NCBI RefSeq assembly: GCF_000013665.1
Contig: NC_007912.1
Coordinates: 1,474,501 to 1,538,500, forward strand
Source of the DNA: Saccharophagus degradans 2-40
GTDB lineage: Bacteria; Pseudomonadota; Gammaproteobacteria; Pseudomonadales; Cellvibrionaceae
DNA length: 64,000 nt
Reading direction: 5' to 3'
This document shows, piece after piece, positions 25,398 through 34,990 of this stretch. Positions within the stretch are counted from its first letter, which is position 1. Each line of letters begins with the position of its first letter. The position numbers were made by a program, and so were the translations under genes. The notes under the pieces are model-generated. The model saw only the letters and a list, made by a program, of their open reading frames with translations. It was not told where the DNA came from and did no database searches.

Positions 25398-26669
25398 TTA
25401 AATGCGGTATTGCTGCAAAAACTCGCCAAACTTAATAATCGCCTGACGCAATTGGTCTGCTTGCGGTAGAAACACAATTCTAAAGTGGTCCGGTTGCTTC
25501 CAGTTGAAGGCAGTACCTTGCACCAACAGAATTTTCTCTTGAATTAGAAAATCTAATATTAACTGTTGGTCGTCATCAAAGTCGTACATGGTGCGATCAA
25601 TTTTAGGGAACAGGTATATTGCCCCTTTGGGCACCACACAGCTTACTCCTGGTATTTTTGCTAGCTCTTCAATGGCCGCGTCGCGCTGCTCAAGCAAACG
25701 TCCGCCCGGCAGGATTAGCTCATTAATACTTTGGTAGCCGCCAAGCGCTGTTTGCACTGCCAGCATAGCGGGAACGTTGGCACACAGGCGCATAGAGGCC
25801 AGCATATCTATGCCGCGAATATAGTCTTTTGCCAAGTGCTTGGCACCACTTAGAATTATCCAACCCGAGCGGAAACCCGCCAGTCGGTAAGATTTAGACA
25901 AGCCGTTAAAGGTTACGCACAGCACATCTTTTGCGATGCGCCCCATGGGCACAAATTCGGCGTCATCGTACAGAATCTTGCTGTAAATTTCGTCGGCGAA
26001 AATCACCAGTTGATGCTCGCGTGCAAGCGCTACAATTTGCTCTAACAGCTCTTGGCTGTATACCGCGCCGGTAGGGTTGTTTGGGTTTATAACCACTATT
26101 GCACGTGTGCGGCTGGTTATTTTACTGCGCATATCATCTATATCGGGGAACCAGTCCGACTGCTCGTCGCACATGTAGTGCACTGCTTTGCCCCCAGCGA
26201 GGTTCACAGCGGCGGTCCACAGAGGGTAGTCTGGTGAGGGAACAAGTACTTCATCACCATTGTTAAGCAGGGCCTGGTTGGCCATAACAATAAGTTCTGA
26301 TACGCCGTTGCCCAAGAAGATATCTTCTATTTCTACGTTGGGTATTTCCTGGCGTTGGCACTCGTGCATGATGGCTTTGCGTGCGGGGAACAAGCCGCGC
26401 GATGCGGTATAGCCCTGCGCCTCGCGAATGTTATAAACCACATCGGTGATAATTTCATCTGGCGCTTCAAAACCAAAAGGTGCTGGGTTGCCAATGTTTA
26501 ACTTCAATATGCGGTGGCCTTCTTCTTCAAGGCGGTTGGCGTGCTCAAGCACTGGGCCGCGAATGTCGTAGCATACGCCTAGTAGCTTTTCAGATTTAAT
26601 GATGTTTTTGCGCTTGTCCTTTTTCACCGGTTTAACCGTGGACGACTCGGGGTCTTTCGGCAGTGTCAT
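25398..26669 (-). CDS. alaA: Glutamate-pyruvate (alanine) aminotransferase AlaA-like
   Basis: A 423-residue class I/II PLP aminotransferase. Motifs include the substrate segment KLNIGNPAPFGFEAP, NPNNPTGAVY for PLP binding, FADEIYSKILYD, and FNGLSKSYRLAGFRSGW with the Schiff-base Lys. Similarity to E. coli AlaA (YfbQ), which makes alanine from pyruvate and glutamate, is clear from these segments and length; the first 20 or so residues (KPVKKDKRKNIIKSEK) are an extension. Divergent from msrB. Confidence 0.85.
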   Translation of the reverse strand: MTLPKDPESSTVKPVKKDKRKNIIKSEKLLGVCYDIRGPVLEHANRLEEEGHRILKLNIGNPAPFGFEAPDEIITDVVYNIREAQGYTASRGLFPARKAIMHECQRQEIPNVEIEDIFLGNGVSELIVMANQALLNNGDEVLVPSPDYPLWTAAVNLAGGKAVHYMCDEQSDWFPDIDDMRSKITSRTRAIVVINPNNPTGAVYSQELLEQIVALAREHQLVIFADEIYSKILYDDAEFVPMGRIAKDVLCVTFNGLSKSYRLAGFRSGWIILSGAKHLAKDYIRGIDMLASMRLCANVPAMLAVQTALGGYQSINELILPGGRLLEQRDAAIEELAKIPGVSCVVPKGAIYLFPKIDRTMYDFDDDQQLILDFLIQEKILLVQGTAFNWKQPDHFRIVFLPQADQLRQAIIKFGEFLQQYRI

Positions 26670-26883
26670 TTTCTCGCCTAACGTTATTTACGTAAAAATT
26701 GGTTTGCTTTGTTTACAGCACGGAGTAACACGTGAACGCTCAAAATACTTTAACGCGATCTGCACTTACGTTTTGTTCGTATAACAGGTTAGCATGGGCA
26801 TTGAGGTAACAGAGCTGTTTAACCCAGAGTTATAACTAAGCCGCTTTCAAATTGCTATAAGATTTTGTTTAAAAGGATAAATT

Positions 26884-27288
26884 ATGTCGGATCTCACAAA
26901 AAAAGACGATGAATACTGGCGTGATAAGCTCGATGCAGAGCAATTTCGTATATGCCGTGAAAAAGGTACAGAGCGACCCTTTACCGGTGAGTACTGTGAT
27001 AGCAAAGAGCCGGGCACATATCTGTGCCGCTGTTGTGCCGAGCCACTGTTTGAATCTGCAACCAAATACGACTCGGGGTCGGGTTGGCCGAGCTTCTTTC
27101 AGCCTATAAAAGGCGATGCGGTAGGTGAGATTAAAGACACTAGCCACGGCATGGTTCGCGTCGAAGTGGTTTGCCACAATTGCGGCTGCCATTTGGGGCA
27201 CGTGTTTCCAGATGGCCCTAAGCCCACAGGGTTAAGGTATTGCATCAACTCTGCCTCTATCCAACTGCAAAAAGAGGGCGCGGAGTGA
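26884..27288 (+). CDS. msrB: Peptide methionine-R-sulfoxide reductase MsrB
   Basis: A 134-residue repair enzyme that reduces methionine R-sulfoxide. The zinc site is formed by CRCC and [12 protein letters not shown], and the catalytic Cys is in [10 protein letters not shown]. The [11 protein letters not shown] substrate motif is complete. A ribosome site AAGGA lies 7-8 bases before the ATG. Its TGA stop overlaps the GTG start of the next gene. Confidence 0.94.
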   Translation: MSDLTKKDDEYWRDKLDAEQFRICREKGTERPFTGEYCDSKEPGTYLCRCCAEPLFESATKYDSGSGWPSFFQPIKGDAVGEIKDTSHGMVRVEVVCHNCGCHLGHVFPDGPKPTGLRYCINSASIQLQKEGAE

Positions 27289-27965
27289 TTGCGTTTGCCG
27301 ATATTTATAAGTCTGCTGTTATTCACAAGGGCGGTGAAAATGCTGTGGAGGCTATGCTGCCGCCCGTGAGTTCGGCGAGCGAATTACGCGCAATGAGTGA
27401 TGCCGATTACCTTTCTGCTATTTCTAGACGGGTATTTCGAGCAGGTTTGAAGCATTCGTTAGTGGATGCAAAGTGGCCAGCGTTTGAACAGGCCTTCAAC
27501 GGCTTTGACCCCTATTATTGCGCAATGCTAAGCGATGACGACCTCGATGTGCTTATGGCCAACAAAGCCATTATTCGTCATCTGGGTAAAATAAAATCCG
27601 TGCGCGAGAACGCGCAATTTGTGGTGCGCGAAAGTAAAGAGCACGGCGGCTTTGGCGCTTTTTTGGCCGCTTGGCCCATAGAGCACACAATCCAGTTGTG
27701 GCTGTATTTAAAAAAGCACGGCAAACAGCTAGGGGGCAACTCCGCAGCATCGTTTTTACGTATGGTGGGGCGAGATACGTTTATGCTCACCAACGATGTG
27801 CTAGCTGTGTTGCGCGCCCACGGCGTGTTAGTGCAGGCTGTACCCAAACCGCCGGCTTCGCAGCGCGATTTATTCGCTATACAAGAAGCGTTTCTTGTTT
27901 GGCACAAAGAAAGTGGTCGTCCGCTTAGTCATATCAGCAGAATTATGTCGTTTACGGCATTTTAA
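27285..27965 (+). CDS. DNA-3-methyladenine glycosylase I (Tag family)-like protein
   Basis: A protein of 226 residues of the Tag/adenine glycosylase superfamily (helix-hairpin-helix base-excision fold). The GTG at 27285 overlaps the msrB stop as GTGA and is a better start than the upstream TTG at 27240. Recognisable segments are [33 protein letters not shown] and [21 protein letters not shown]. Family members excise alkylated bases; this branch is divergent from E. coli Tag and activity is unproven. Confidence 0.75.
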   Translation: MIAFADIYKSAVIHKGGENAVEAMLPPVSSASELRAMSDADYLSAISRRVFRAGLKHSLVDAKWPAFEQAFNGFDPYYCAMLSDDDLDVLMANKAIIRHLGKIKSVRENAQFVVRESKEHGGFGAFLAAWPIEHTIQLWLYLKKHGKQLGGNSAASFLRMVGRDTFMLTNDVLAVLRAHGVLVQAVPKPPASQRDLFAIQEAFLVWHKESGRPLSHISRIMSFTAF

Positions 27966-27994
27966 TTGAGGCAAAGCCTCATCATGGAGAAATA

Positions 27995-28696
27995 ATGCCT
28001 AATTTACCGTTATCCCTAACTATCCAAGCTTGGTTGCTCGTGTTTATGTGCTTAGCTGTTGCCGGCCATAAATTCGAAATATTGGGGTTTAAGATCGCAT
28101 TCCTTGGGTTCGCCATACTTGTGCTGTCGTCGTTGATTGTGGGTCTTGTCGCCTTAGTGTTAGCGTTAATTGGCAAGCACAGTTTGGCGACAGGTTTTGG
28201 GTCGCTATGTATAGGTTTGTTGCCTGTTGGTGTGGTGCTTATGTTGGTTGGGGCGGGCTTAAAAGTGCCGGCAATTCACGATATTAGTACCGACTTAGCT
28301 GCCCCCCCTGAATTTACCGCAGCCCAGGCGTTGCGTAAGGACGGAGAAAACAGCTTAGATATGCCCTCCGAGGCTGTGAGAAAGCAGCAAGCCGACTTTT
28401 ATACCTCTCTGGCGCCTATTACCGTGCAGGCCGCCCCTAACATAGCGTTTAAGAAGGCGTTGCGTGTGGCGGAGCAGCTTGGTTGGCAGGTGCATTTTAC
28501 CGATAGTGCAAAGTTGCGCTTTGAAGCCGTGGACGAGACAGCATTGTTTGGCTTTAAGGATGACATTGTTGTGCGGGTGCGTGCCACCGGGCAGGGCAGT
28601 GTGATGGATGTGCGTTCGGTATCGCGGGTAGGCGAGAGTGATTTAGGGGCAAACGCTAAGCGAATTCAAGCGTTTGTGGATGCGTTCAAGCAATAA
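27995..28696 (+). CDS. DUF1499 domain membrane protein
   Basis: A 233-residue protein with three hydrophobic segments in the first 95 residues and a periplasmic or cytosolic DUF1499 domain (about 100-230). Typical DUF1499 features are the ALRVAEQLGWQVHFTDSAKLRFEAVDETALFGFKDDIVVRV and VMDVRSVSRVGESDLGANAKRI segments. Family function is not known. It lies 29 bases after the Tag-like gene. Confidence 0.82.
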   Translation: MPNLPLSLTIQAWLLVFMCLAVAGHKFEILGFKIAFLGFAILVLSSLIVGLVALVLALIGKHSLATGFGSLCIGLLPVGVVLMLVGAGLKVPAIHDISTDLAAPPEFTAAQALRKDGENSLDMPSEAVRKQQADFYTSLAPITVQAAPNIAFKKALRVAEQLGWQVHFTDSAKLRFEAVDETALFGFKDDIVVRVRATGQGSVMDVRSVSRVGESDLGANAKRIQAFVDAFKQ

Positions 28697-28741
28697 CTGC
28701 TTTATCTGAGGTGTTCTAAGGTGTTCAGTACGCTTGCGGGG

Positions 28742-29533
28742 TTAGTCGTAAGCGTGCTTCTTCTTCCAGAAGTCTTCTTTTTCGCCAAATTTATCCCACT
28801 CGCTGTCCATCTCGGTTTGTTCTGCCATCTCTTGTTCAGATAGGTTCGTGGTTCCTTCTTCTTCAGCCATCTTAACCGCAAGAGGGGGGAGAAGGGCTTT
28901 AAGCTCGGCGATACGCTCGTCGTGGGCACCCGCCTTACCCTCTCGTACCAACAGCTTTATAGCTAGGTCGTAGTAGTGGTAAGCCAGTTTGTACTTCTCA
29001 CTTTGTTGTGAAGCGACACCTCTCAAAACATAAGAGTCCACGGTAATTTGCAATACCAGTTGTTTGATTTGGGCACTAAAGGCATCGGCTTGGTTTTTAG
29101 GAAGCAGATTCTTTTGCTGCTGGTTGTGTATAAACCTATACAGCTCTTCTAGGCACATTTTTACTTCTTTTACTTGCTGCTGGTTATCCAGCCGCTTTTG
29201 CGGTTGCGGCCCAGATTGGCGCTGAGTCTCGGTCATTTGACCAGACACAATTTGTAAGTCTTGCTGATAGGTGGGGTTACTGCTGTCGAGTTTAGTTAGC
29301 TGCTCGCAGGTTTCTATTAAACTGCGTTGTACGAGCAAAGTTAGCTCTTTTGGCAAGAAACCCTTGGGGAACCCATTCAGCATAAACTTAAAAGTATTGT
29401 TTCTGCGTTTTAGCATGGCCATAAGCCTTTCGCGCTGCTCTTTCTTTATGCGCAGCGTTTGCGAAATGAAGGCATAGCATACCAGCCCTGCAAGAAGGAC
29501 GATAATTGTGCTAATGACTTGAATGGATGACAT
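28742..29533 (-). CDS. Uncharacterised membrane-anchored helical protein
   Basis: A 263-residue protein I cannot assign. One N-terminal membrane helix (about 6-25) is followed by a basic stretch LRIKKEQRERLMAMLKRRNN, a segment GFPKGFLPKELTLLVQRSLIETCEQL, and a long helical region rich in Gln; the C-terminus is acidic (EEEGTTNLSEQEMAEQTEMDSEWDKF). The segment YHYYDLAIKLLV near residue 195 resembles a TPR helix. Convergent with the DUF1499 gene. Confidence 0.65.
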   Translation of the reverse strand: MSSIQVISTIIVLLAGLVCYAFISQTLRIKKEQRERLMAMLKRRNNTFKFMLNGFPKGFLPKELTLLVQRSLIETCEQLTKLDSSNPTYQQDLQIVSGQMTETQRQSGPQPQKRLDNQQQVKEVKMCLEELYRFIHNQQQKNLLPKNQADAFSAQIKQLVLQITVDSYVLRGVASQQSEKYKLAYHYYDLAIKLLVREGKAGAHDERIAELKALLPPLAVKMAEEEGTTNLSEQEMAEQTEMDSEWDKFGEKEDFWKKKHAYD

Positions 29534-29906
29534 AGGCGCTCGAGGGTTCGCTTAGGGTTGTGTTCAACGAATTGGGAATATGCTCATCCAAAAACGTGAG
29601 TTCTCACTCTAAGGCTAGTCTCTGAATGGCTTATTCGCAAATTAAACGCAATTTTTTTCAGGTTGTTCGCAACATGTTCAAGTTAGATGCGTTCTATACA
29701 TTTAGCCTAAAACTAGGTCGGTTTGATCTGTTTTTCGACGATTTTTTGCCCCTTCTAAAAGTAGATTGATGGCGTTTTGATCATCCCAAATAGGGCGCTG
29801 AAAAAAAGTTAAAAAACTTACATATTTTTTTAAACAAAGTGTTGACAGGTTCGGCCAGTCTCCATAGAATGCGCACCTCTTCTGACGGCAAGTCAGGAAG
29901 TCCTAA
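29534..29906 (+). promoter_or_regulatory. Intergenic region with tRNA promoter
   Basis: A 373-base non-coding interval. It contains a strong sigma70 promoter for the tRNA pair: -35 TTGACA (29842-29847), 17-base spacer, -10 TAGAAT (29865-29870), and a GC-rich discriminator (GCGCACC) typical of stringently controlled stable-RNA promoters. I see no gene in the rest; 29534-29840 is AT-rich. Confidence 0.8.
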
Positions 29907-29982
29907 GTCCCCTTCGTCTAGAGGCCTAGGACACCGCCCTTTCACGGCGGTAACAGGGGTTCGAATCCCCTAGGGGACGCCA
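29907..29982 (+). tRNA. tRNA-Glu (TTC)
   Basis: A 76-base tRNA with CCA encoded. Acceptor arms GTCCCCT and AGGGGAC pair; the anticodon loop is CTTTCAC with TTC; the T loop is GTTCGAATC. It directly precedes tRNA-Gly with one spacer base. Confidence 0.95.
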
Positions 29983-29983
29983 T

Positions 29984-30058
29984 GCGGGAATAGCTCAGTG
30001 GTAGAGCACAACCTTGCCAAGGTTGGGGTCGCGAGTTCGAGCCTCGTTTCCCGCTCCA
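29984..30058 (+). tRNA. tRNA-Gly (GCC)
   Basis: A 75-base tRNA with CCA encoded. Acceptor arms GCGGGAA and TTCCCGC pair; anticodon loop CTTGCCAAG region carries GCC; T loop GTTCGAGCC. Co-transcribed with tRNA-Glu. Confidence 0.95.
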
Positions 30059-30162
30059 TATTTTAGGATTGAGTTTAGTAAGTAAGTTTAACTGCCTTAC
30101 TAAACTCGATTTTACGACATTGGTCGGCGAAAAACGCATTAAAGTTTTATATAGTTAAATTT

Positions 30163-30198
30163 AAAAAGCGCAGCTGTTAAAAGCCGCGCTTTTTTTTT
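30163..30198 (+). terminator. Rho-independent terminator of the tRNA operon
   Basis: Arms AAAAAGCGC and GCGCTTTTT flank a 14-base loop and are followed by a long T run (30189-30198, then more). Suits the tRNA operon and, facing the other way, could also serve the gene ending at 30213. Confidence 0.8.
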
Positions 30199-30212
30199 GC
30201 TTTTTTTTCGTG

Positions 30213-30632
30213 TTATTTGTTGATGGGGGTGGCAGCGAAGAACGATTCGCGCAGGCGAGCATAGCTTTGCTCGGTGATGGGGGTAGTGGATGCGAGAGCG
30301 TAAAAAGCCTCTTCCAATGCTTGAAAGTTTTCTAGTTCTTTATCCTCTACGTAATGTAAGCAATCGCCACCAAAATACCAAAATAAATCCCGCGGTAGGC
30401 GTGGGGTAAGTTGGGGGTAGCGCGCAACCATGGTAGAGATAAACTTCTGGCCTGTGGGCACTTCGCCGTCTGCGGTATTAATATCTTCACAAAGCGCGTC
30501 GAGTAGCTGGGTAAATGCCGTGTCATCCTCGTCGAGCTCGTCCTTGTAAATGGTAAGCTGGTTTTTAAATTGCACAATAAGTGCTTGATGATATTGCTTA
30601 ATAGCAACACTCGGGTCTAAAGATTCGCTCAT
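30213..30632 (-). CDS. PA2817-like family protein
   Basis: A 139-residue soluble, acidic, helical protein. The segments KQYHQALIVQFKNQLTIY and ARYPQLTPRLPRDLFWYFGGDCLHYVEDKELENFQALEEAFY resemble the PA2817 family known from pseudomonads, whose function is not established. It is divergent from the ABC transporter genes, about 100 bases away. Family name is from memory of similar proteins and should be checked. Confidence 0.65.
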   Translation of the reverse strand: MSESLDPSVAIKQYHQALIVQFKNQLTIYKDELDEDDTAFTQLLDALCEDINTADGEVPTGQKFISTMVARYPQLTPRLPRDLFWYFGGDCLHYVEDKELENFQALEEAFYALASTTPITEQSYARLRESFFAATPINK

Positions 30633-30734
30633 GGTTTTATCTGTTTCGGTGAGTTGAAGGTGCTATTCTCACATACCCCAAACATTTCGTCAGTAACGGG
30701 CTGGAAAACGGCCGGTTAAACTTAGGTATAACGT

Positions 30735-31691
30735 ATGACACATTCAAATGCAGTAAATACTGCGGCCCTCGAAATTCGCGGGTTGAAAAAAATCTACGAC
30801 AATAAGTTCGAAGCATTGAAAGGCGTGGACCTAACTGTAGCCGAAGGCGATTTTTTCGCACTGCTGGGCCCCAATGGCGCGGGTAAATCTACCACTATAG
30901 GTATTATTTGCTCACTGGTAAAAAAGTCTGGCGGCAGCGTGAAGGTGTTTGGTGTAGATATAGATAAAGACTTCTCTAAAGCCAAGCAATTTATTGGCGT
31001 GGTGCCGCAAGAGTTTAATTTTAATATGTTTGAAAAGGTGCAGGATATTGTTACCAATCAGGCAGGTTATTACGGCTTACCCTACAAAGTTGCGGTAGAG
31101 CGGGCGGAAAAATATCTTAAAAAATTAGGCCTGTGGGAAAAGCGTTCCACACCTTCGCGCGGCCTTTCTGGCGGTATGAAGCGGCGCTTAATGATTGCCC
31201 GCGCACTGGTACATGAGCCCAAACTGCTAATTTTAGATGAGCCAACAGCGGGGGTAGATATCGAGTTGCGCCGCTCTATGTGGGAATTTTTGCAAGAAAT
31301 TAATGCGGCCGGTACAACAATTATTCTTACTACCCACTACTTAGAAGAGGCGGAAAGCCTGTGCAGAAATGTGGCAATTATCGATAAGGGTGAATTAGTA
31401 GAAAACACCAGTGTAAAAAGTTTACTTAAGCAGCTAAACAAAGAAGTGTTTATTTTTGATGTGAAAGCACCGCTCACTCAAGCGCCCCACATTGATGGCT
31501 ATACGGTGCGTTTGGTTGATGAATTAACCATAGAAGTGGATATAGATAAAGGGCAATCGTTAAACGCATTGTTCGCGCCACTCTCTCAGCAAGGTGTAGA
31601 GGTAGTGAGTATGCGCAATAAGGTGAATAGATTGGAAGAGTTGTTTGTGTCGCTGGTTAATGGGCCAGCTAATAGCGAGGTGGCGAAATGA
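30735..31691 (+). CDS. ABC transporter ATP-binding protein (YadG-like)
   Basis: A 318-residue ABC-2 type exporter ATPase. Walker A GPNGAGKST, signature LSGGMKRRL, Walker B LLILDEPTAGVD and the H-loop TTHYLEEAE are all intact. A C-terminal domain of about 90 residues follows the ATPase core, as in YadG. It overlaps the permease gene by four bases (ATGA). Substrate unknown. Confidence 0.9.
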   Translation: MTHSNAVNTAALEIRGLKKIYDNKFEALKGVDLTVAEGDFFALLGPNGAGKSTTIGIICSLVKKSGGSVKVFGVDIDKDFSKAKQFIGVVPQEFNFNMFEKVQDIVTNQAGYYGLPYKVAVERAEKYLKKLGLWEKRSTPSRGLSGGMKRRLMIARALVHEPKLLILDEPTAGVDIELRRSMWEFLQEINAAGTTIILTTHYLEEAESLCRNVAIIDKGELVENTSVKSLLKQLNKEVFIFDVKAPLTQAPHIDGYTVRLVDELTIEVDIDKGQSLNALFAPLSQQGVEVVSMRNKVNRLEELFVSLVNGPANSEVAK

Positions 31692-32461
31692 ATGCTCAAG
31701 CACAGTTCGTAGCGCTATCTACTATTGTTCGCAAAGAAGTTAGACGTTTTACCCGCATTTGGATGCAAACGCTGTTGCCACCCGTTATTACAATGGGCTT
31801 ATATTTTATTATTTTTGGCAACCTCATCGGTTCACGCATTGGGCAAATGGGTGGTTTCGATTATATGGCCTTTGTGGTGCCGGGCCTTATTATGATGTCC
31901 GTTATTAATAATTCTTACTCAAATGTGGTGTCTTCTTTTTTTAGCGCGAAATTTACCAAAAGCATTGAAGAGCTACAGGTAAGCCCAACGCCTAGCTACA
32001 TTATTATGTTGGGGTATGTGTCCGGTGGTGCGCTGCGCGGTTTGTTAGTGGGGGCGATAGTAACGGGTGTGTCGCTATTTTTTACCGATATGCAAATTAA
32101 GCATGTTGGCATTACGATGCTTGTGGTGTTGCTTACTGCGATGCTATTTGCGGTGGCGGGTATGATCAACGCTATTTTTGCTAAATCCTTTGACGATATT
32201 TCAATTATCCCTACCTTTGTACTTACGCCAATGACGTACTTAGGGGGTGTTTTTTATTCTATCTCTCTACTGCCCGAGTTTTGGCAGGGTGTATCTAAGC
32301 TCAACCCCATTTTGTATATGGTGAATGCTTTCCGTTATGGGGTGTTGGGTGTATCGGACGTAAGTATTGCGGGTTCTTTAGCTGGCATATTTGTATTTTT
32401 ATGTATCGCCGTGGTTTATTGTTTGTATTTGTTGGAAAGCGGCAAAAAACTGCGCAATTAG
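31688..32461 (+). CDS. ABC-2 transporter permease (YadH-like)
   Basis: A 257-residue inner-membrane permease with six hydrophobic segments. It shows the YadH-type pattern TIVRKEVRRFTRIWMQTLLPPVITMGLYFIIFG at the N-terminus and FVLTPMTYLGGVFYSISLLPEFWQGVSKLNPILYMVNAFRYG near the end. Partner of the preceding ATPase; together they form an exporter of unknown substrate. Confidence 0.9.
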   Translation: MNAQAQFVALSTIVRKEVRRFTRIWMQTLLPPVITMGLYFIIFGNLIGSRIGQMGGFDYMAFVVPGLIMMSVINNSYSNVVSSFFSAKFTKSIEELQVSPTPSYIIMLGYVSGGALRGLLVGAIVTGVSLFFTDMQIKHVGITMLVVLLTAMLFAVAGMINAIFAKSFDDISIIPTFVLTPMTYLGGVFYSISLLPEFWQGVSKLNPILYMVNAFRYGVLGVSDVSIAGSLAGIFVFLCIAVVYCLYLLESGKKLRN

Positions 32462-32619
32462 CGATACCTGTGGCTTTAATCTCTTGGCCTAAGCTTTTGG
32501 TCTAATCTCTGGCTTTGGTGTATCCGAGCGTTGCCCATTGGTTGAATAGCTACAGTTGAATAGCCATGAGTGAATAACAGTAATCGCGCCACAAGCGCTT
32601 CAAGAAAGAGTTACTACAT

Positions 32620-33426
32620 ATGTCGAGTATTGAATTAGGTAAACAAGCCGAATACCCCGAGCAATATAGCCCAGACTGTTTAGAGCCTATCGCCCGCAGC
32701 TTATCGCGCAGCGGGTTAGGCCTGAATGCATCGGCATTGCCATTCACGGGTTTAGATGTATGGACGGGGTACGAGCTGTCGTGGTTGGATTTATCTGGCA
32801 AGCCGCAAGTGGCCATAGGTTATTTTGAGTTCGATGCTAAAACTGATGCGATTGTGGAGTCTAAGTCATTTAAATATTACTTAAACTCGTTTAACCAAAC
32901 GCGCTTCGAAAGTTGGGCAGCGGTACAAACGCTTATGCAGCAAGATTTAGCTAACGCCAGTGGTGGCGATGTAAATGTGCGTCTAGAGCCGCTCAGCGCG
33001 GTTTCACCGCTAGAAACCCCTGCAGGGCAGTGTATAGATGATTGCCCGTTAGAGGCGGCTGTATACACGCCAGATGCCGCATTGCTAAAAGTGGAGCAGG
33101 GCGAGGTAAGCGAGCAGTTGTTTAGCCACTTATTGAAAAGTAATTGCCCAGTAACCGGCCAACCAGATTGGGCGACGGTATGGGTGTCTTATCGCGGCAA
33201 TAAAATTACGCCAGAGTCATTGTTGGCTTATGTTGTGTCTTATAGGCAGCACCAAGACTTTCACGAAAATTGTGTAGAAAAAATATTCACCGATATTATG
33301 GCTCAGTGCGCGCCTGTAGAGCTCAGTGTGTACGCAAGGTATACGCGCAGAGGTGGGCTGGATATTAACCCTTTTAGAACTAATTGCGGGGCTGCTTTGC
33401 CTGGTTGGCGAATAGTTAGGCAGTAA
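32620..33426 (+). CDS. queF: NADPH-dependent 7-cyano-7-deazaguanine reductase QueF
   Basis: A 268-residue two-domain QueF that reduces preQ0 to preQ1 in queuosine biosynthesis. The sequence shows the long N-terminal T-fold half (GLDVWTGYELSWLDLSGKPQVAIGYFEFDA), the SKSFKYYLNSFNQTRF QueF motif, the catalytic Cys in LKSNCPVTGQPDWATVWV and the Glu in HENCVEKIF. No preQ1 riboswitch is recognisable upstream. Confidence 0.94.
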   Translation: MSSIELGKQAEYPEQYSPDCLEPIARSLSRSGLGLNASALPFTGLDVWTGYELSWLDLSGKPQVAIGYFEFDAKTDAIVESKSFKYYLNSFNQTRFESWAAVQTLMQQDLANASGGDVNVRLEPLSAVSPLETPAGQCIDDCPLEAAVYTPDAALLKVEQGEVSEQLFSHLLKSNCPVTGQPDWATVWVSYRGNKITPESLLAYVVSYRQHQDFHENCVEKIFTDIMAQCAPVELSVYARYTRRGGLDINPFRTNCGAALPGWRIVRQ

Positions 33427-33435
33427 GATTTGTTA

Positions 33436-33465
33436 GCCGCGCCTTTTTGGGCTTGTTGGCGCGGC
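33436..33465. terminator. Hairpin between queF and the cyclase gene
   Basis: Perfect arms GCCGCGCC (33436-33443) and GGCGCGGC (33458-33465) ten bases after the queF stop and 12 bases from the convergent cyclase stop. No strong T run; probably a shared terminator. Confidence 0.5.
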
Positions 33466-33477
33466 AAGTTTAACCTG

Positions 33478-34860
33478 TTAAGAAATGATTTTGTCGCGCA
33501 ATTTGTCTGCTGCGCGCTCTAAATAGGTAATGACTTTGTCTTTGTCGTAATTGCGAATCTTGTCTAGGTCTAGGTGCATAGAAAAGCCTTCAGAGTTGTG
33601 CTCAAAATAGCTTTGCTGTTTGCCTAAATCTTTGCGGAAGTCGGCCACTTCATACACTTTTATTGCGTGGCTGAAACCTTTGGCCGATATTTCGCCTTTG
33701 TCTCTACACATTACTACATCTTTAATTAGCGCCCAGGTTTCGTGCGAAACTAAAATTTCACCAGGCGAGGCCGCAGACTCTAAACGGCTAGCAAGGTTTA
33801 CGTGGGTACCAAGTACGGTGTAGTCCATATAGTGGTTGGTGCCAAACGACCCAACGGTGCAGTACCCCGTATTGATGCCCATACGTATTTGTAACGGCTT
33901 TTTAATACCTTGGTTGTACCACTTGGTTTGCAGCTCTTTCATTTTGCGGCGCATTTCAATAGACATAGCGACACAGCGCAAGCAGTCTGTTTTTACGCCA
34001 GCACTTTCATTATCGCCGAATACAATCATTACCCCATCGCCCATAAACTTATCGATGGTGCCCTTGTGCTTGGTGGCGATTTTGGTCATTTCGGTGAGGT
34101 AGGTGTTAAGAATATCGGTAAGCGTTTCTGCTTCCAGCTCTTCAGAAAGTGCGCTAAACCCCATAATGTCGGAGAAAAATACCGTAACGCGCTTGCGCTC
34201 GGTACTTAGGTCTTTCTCTCTGCCTTCGTTTACGGCTTTCCAAACCGTTGGCGTTAAATAGCGAGCGAGTTTGTAGGTGCGTAACTTGTAGAGCGTTTGT
34301 TCGTTAACAAGCTTTTTGTTGCTTAATTCGAGTTTGTGAATACGGTTGTGCGCATACAGAGCGTAAGCGCAAAAATAAGTAAATATGCCAATTAGGCTAA
34401 CGGCGCTAATTTCGAGTTTATCGGAGAAAACCAGCTGAGGTTCGCGAATTAAAAAGGTAAACCCCACGCCCACAAAAAATGCCACATTATCGATTGCCCA
34501 TTTTTTAACCCCGCCATTAATTAGGCTGTTAAATTGGATCATCGTGATAAATAAAATGGTGGGCAGAATGTTAAAGCCCGAAAAGCTAACCACCAAGCCT
34601 ATAACGGCCGCGTCCATGGTCATTACGCGATCAAATAAAGTGGCGGCGCGCGGGCCATGCGAGATTTGTTTAAGCCATAAGTAGCTGCCAAGTGCATAAC
34701 TTAGTACAGACATGGCAACTAAAGATTCAATTACAAATAAAGAAGACCAAGATACATTAACCAGCAAGGTGCCTGCTGCTGCGCAGCAAATCAGTGCGCG
34801 AATATCGTTCTGGCGCAGGGAGTATTCAATATTGGGGTCTGCTTGTTTGGAGTCGCTCAT
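33478..34860 (-). CDS. Membrane class III adenylate/guanylate cyclase
   Basis: A 460-residue protein with five to six predicted membrane helices (about 20-185), a short linker and a class III cyclase domain (about 225-400). The two metal-binding Asp are in VFFSDIMGFS and MGDGVMIVFGD; the transition-state region LGTHVNLASRLESAASPGEILVS is also present. cAMP is the likely product; the Lys/Asp substrate-specifying residues cannot be read with certainty. Lies upstream of a CRP-like site by over 15 kb, so only a general link to cAMP regulation can be proposed. Confidence 0.88.
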   Translation of the reverse strand: MSDSKQADPNIEYSLRQNDIRALICCAAAGTLLVNVSWSSLFVIESLVAMSVLSYALGSYLWLKQISHGPRAATLFDRVMTMDAAVIGLVVSFSGFNILPTILFITMIQFNSLINGGVKKWAIDNVAFFVGVGFTFLIREPQLVFSDKLEISAVSLIGIFTYFCAYALYAHNRIHKLELSNKKLVNEQTLYKLRTYKLARYLTPTVWKAVNEGREKDLSTERKRVTVFFSDIMGFSALSEELEAETLTDILNTYLTEMTKIATKHKGTIDKFMGDGVMIVFGDNESAGVKTDCLRCVAMSIEMRRKMKELQTKWYNQGIKKPLQIRMGINTGYCTVGSFGTNHYMDYTVLGTHVNLASRLESAASPGEILVSHETWALIKDVVMCRDKGEISAKGFSHAIKVYEVADFRKDLGKQQSYFEHNSEGFSMHLDLDKIRNYDKDKVITYLERAADKLRDKIIS

Positions 34861-34990
34861 GCCGCTACCTAGTTATAATTCTCATCAGCAATACATTCAT
34901 TCGATTCGACTCCCTTCGAATAAAGATACAATATCTTGGCGGCATACGTGTTATTTGTACAGTCCAAATTAAGGGTTAATGACTAGATAA

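Noticed and set aside
27240-27284. Longer N-terminus for the Tag-like gene
   Set aside because: It would start at TTG inside msrB, while the GTG at 27285 overlaps the msrB stop and fits coupling.
32462-32619. preQ1 riboswitch before queF
   Set aside because: No C-rich loop hairpin or A-rich tail of the preQ1 type can be found.
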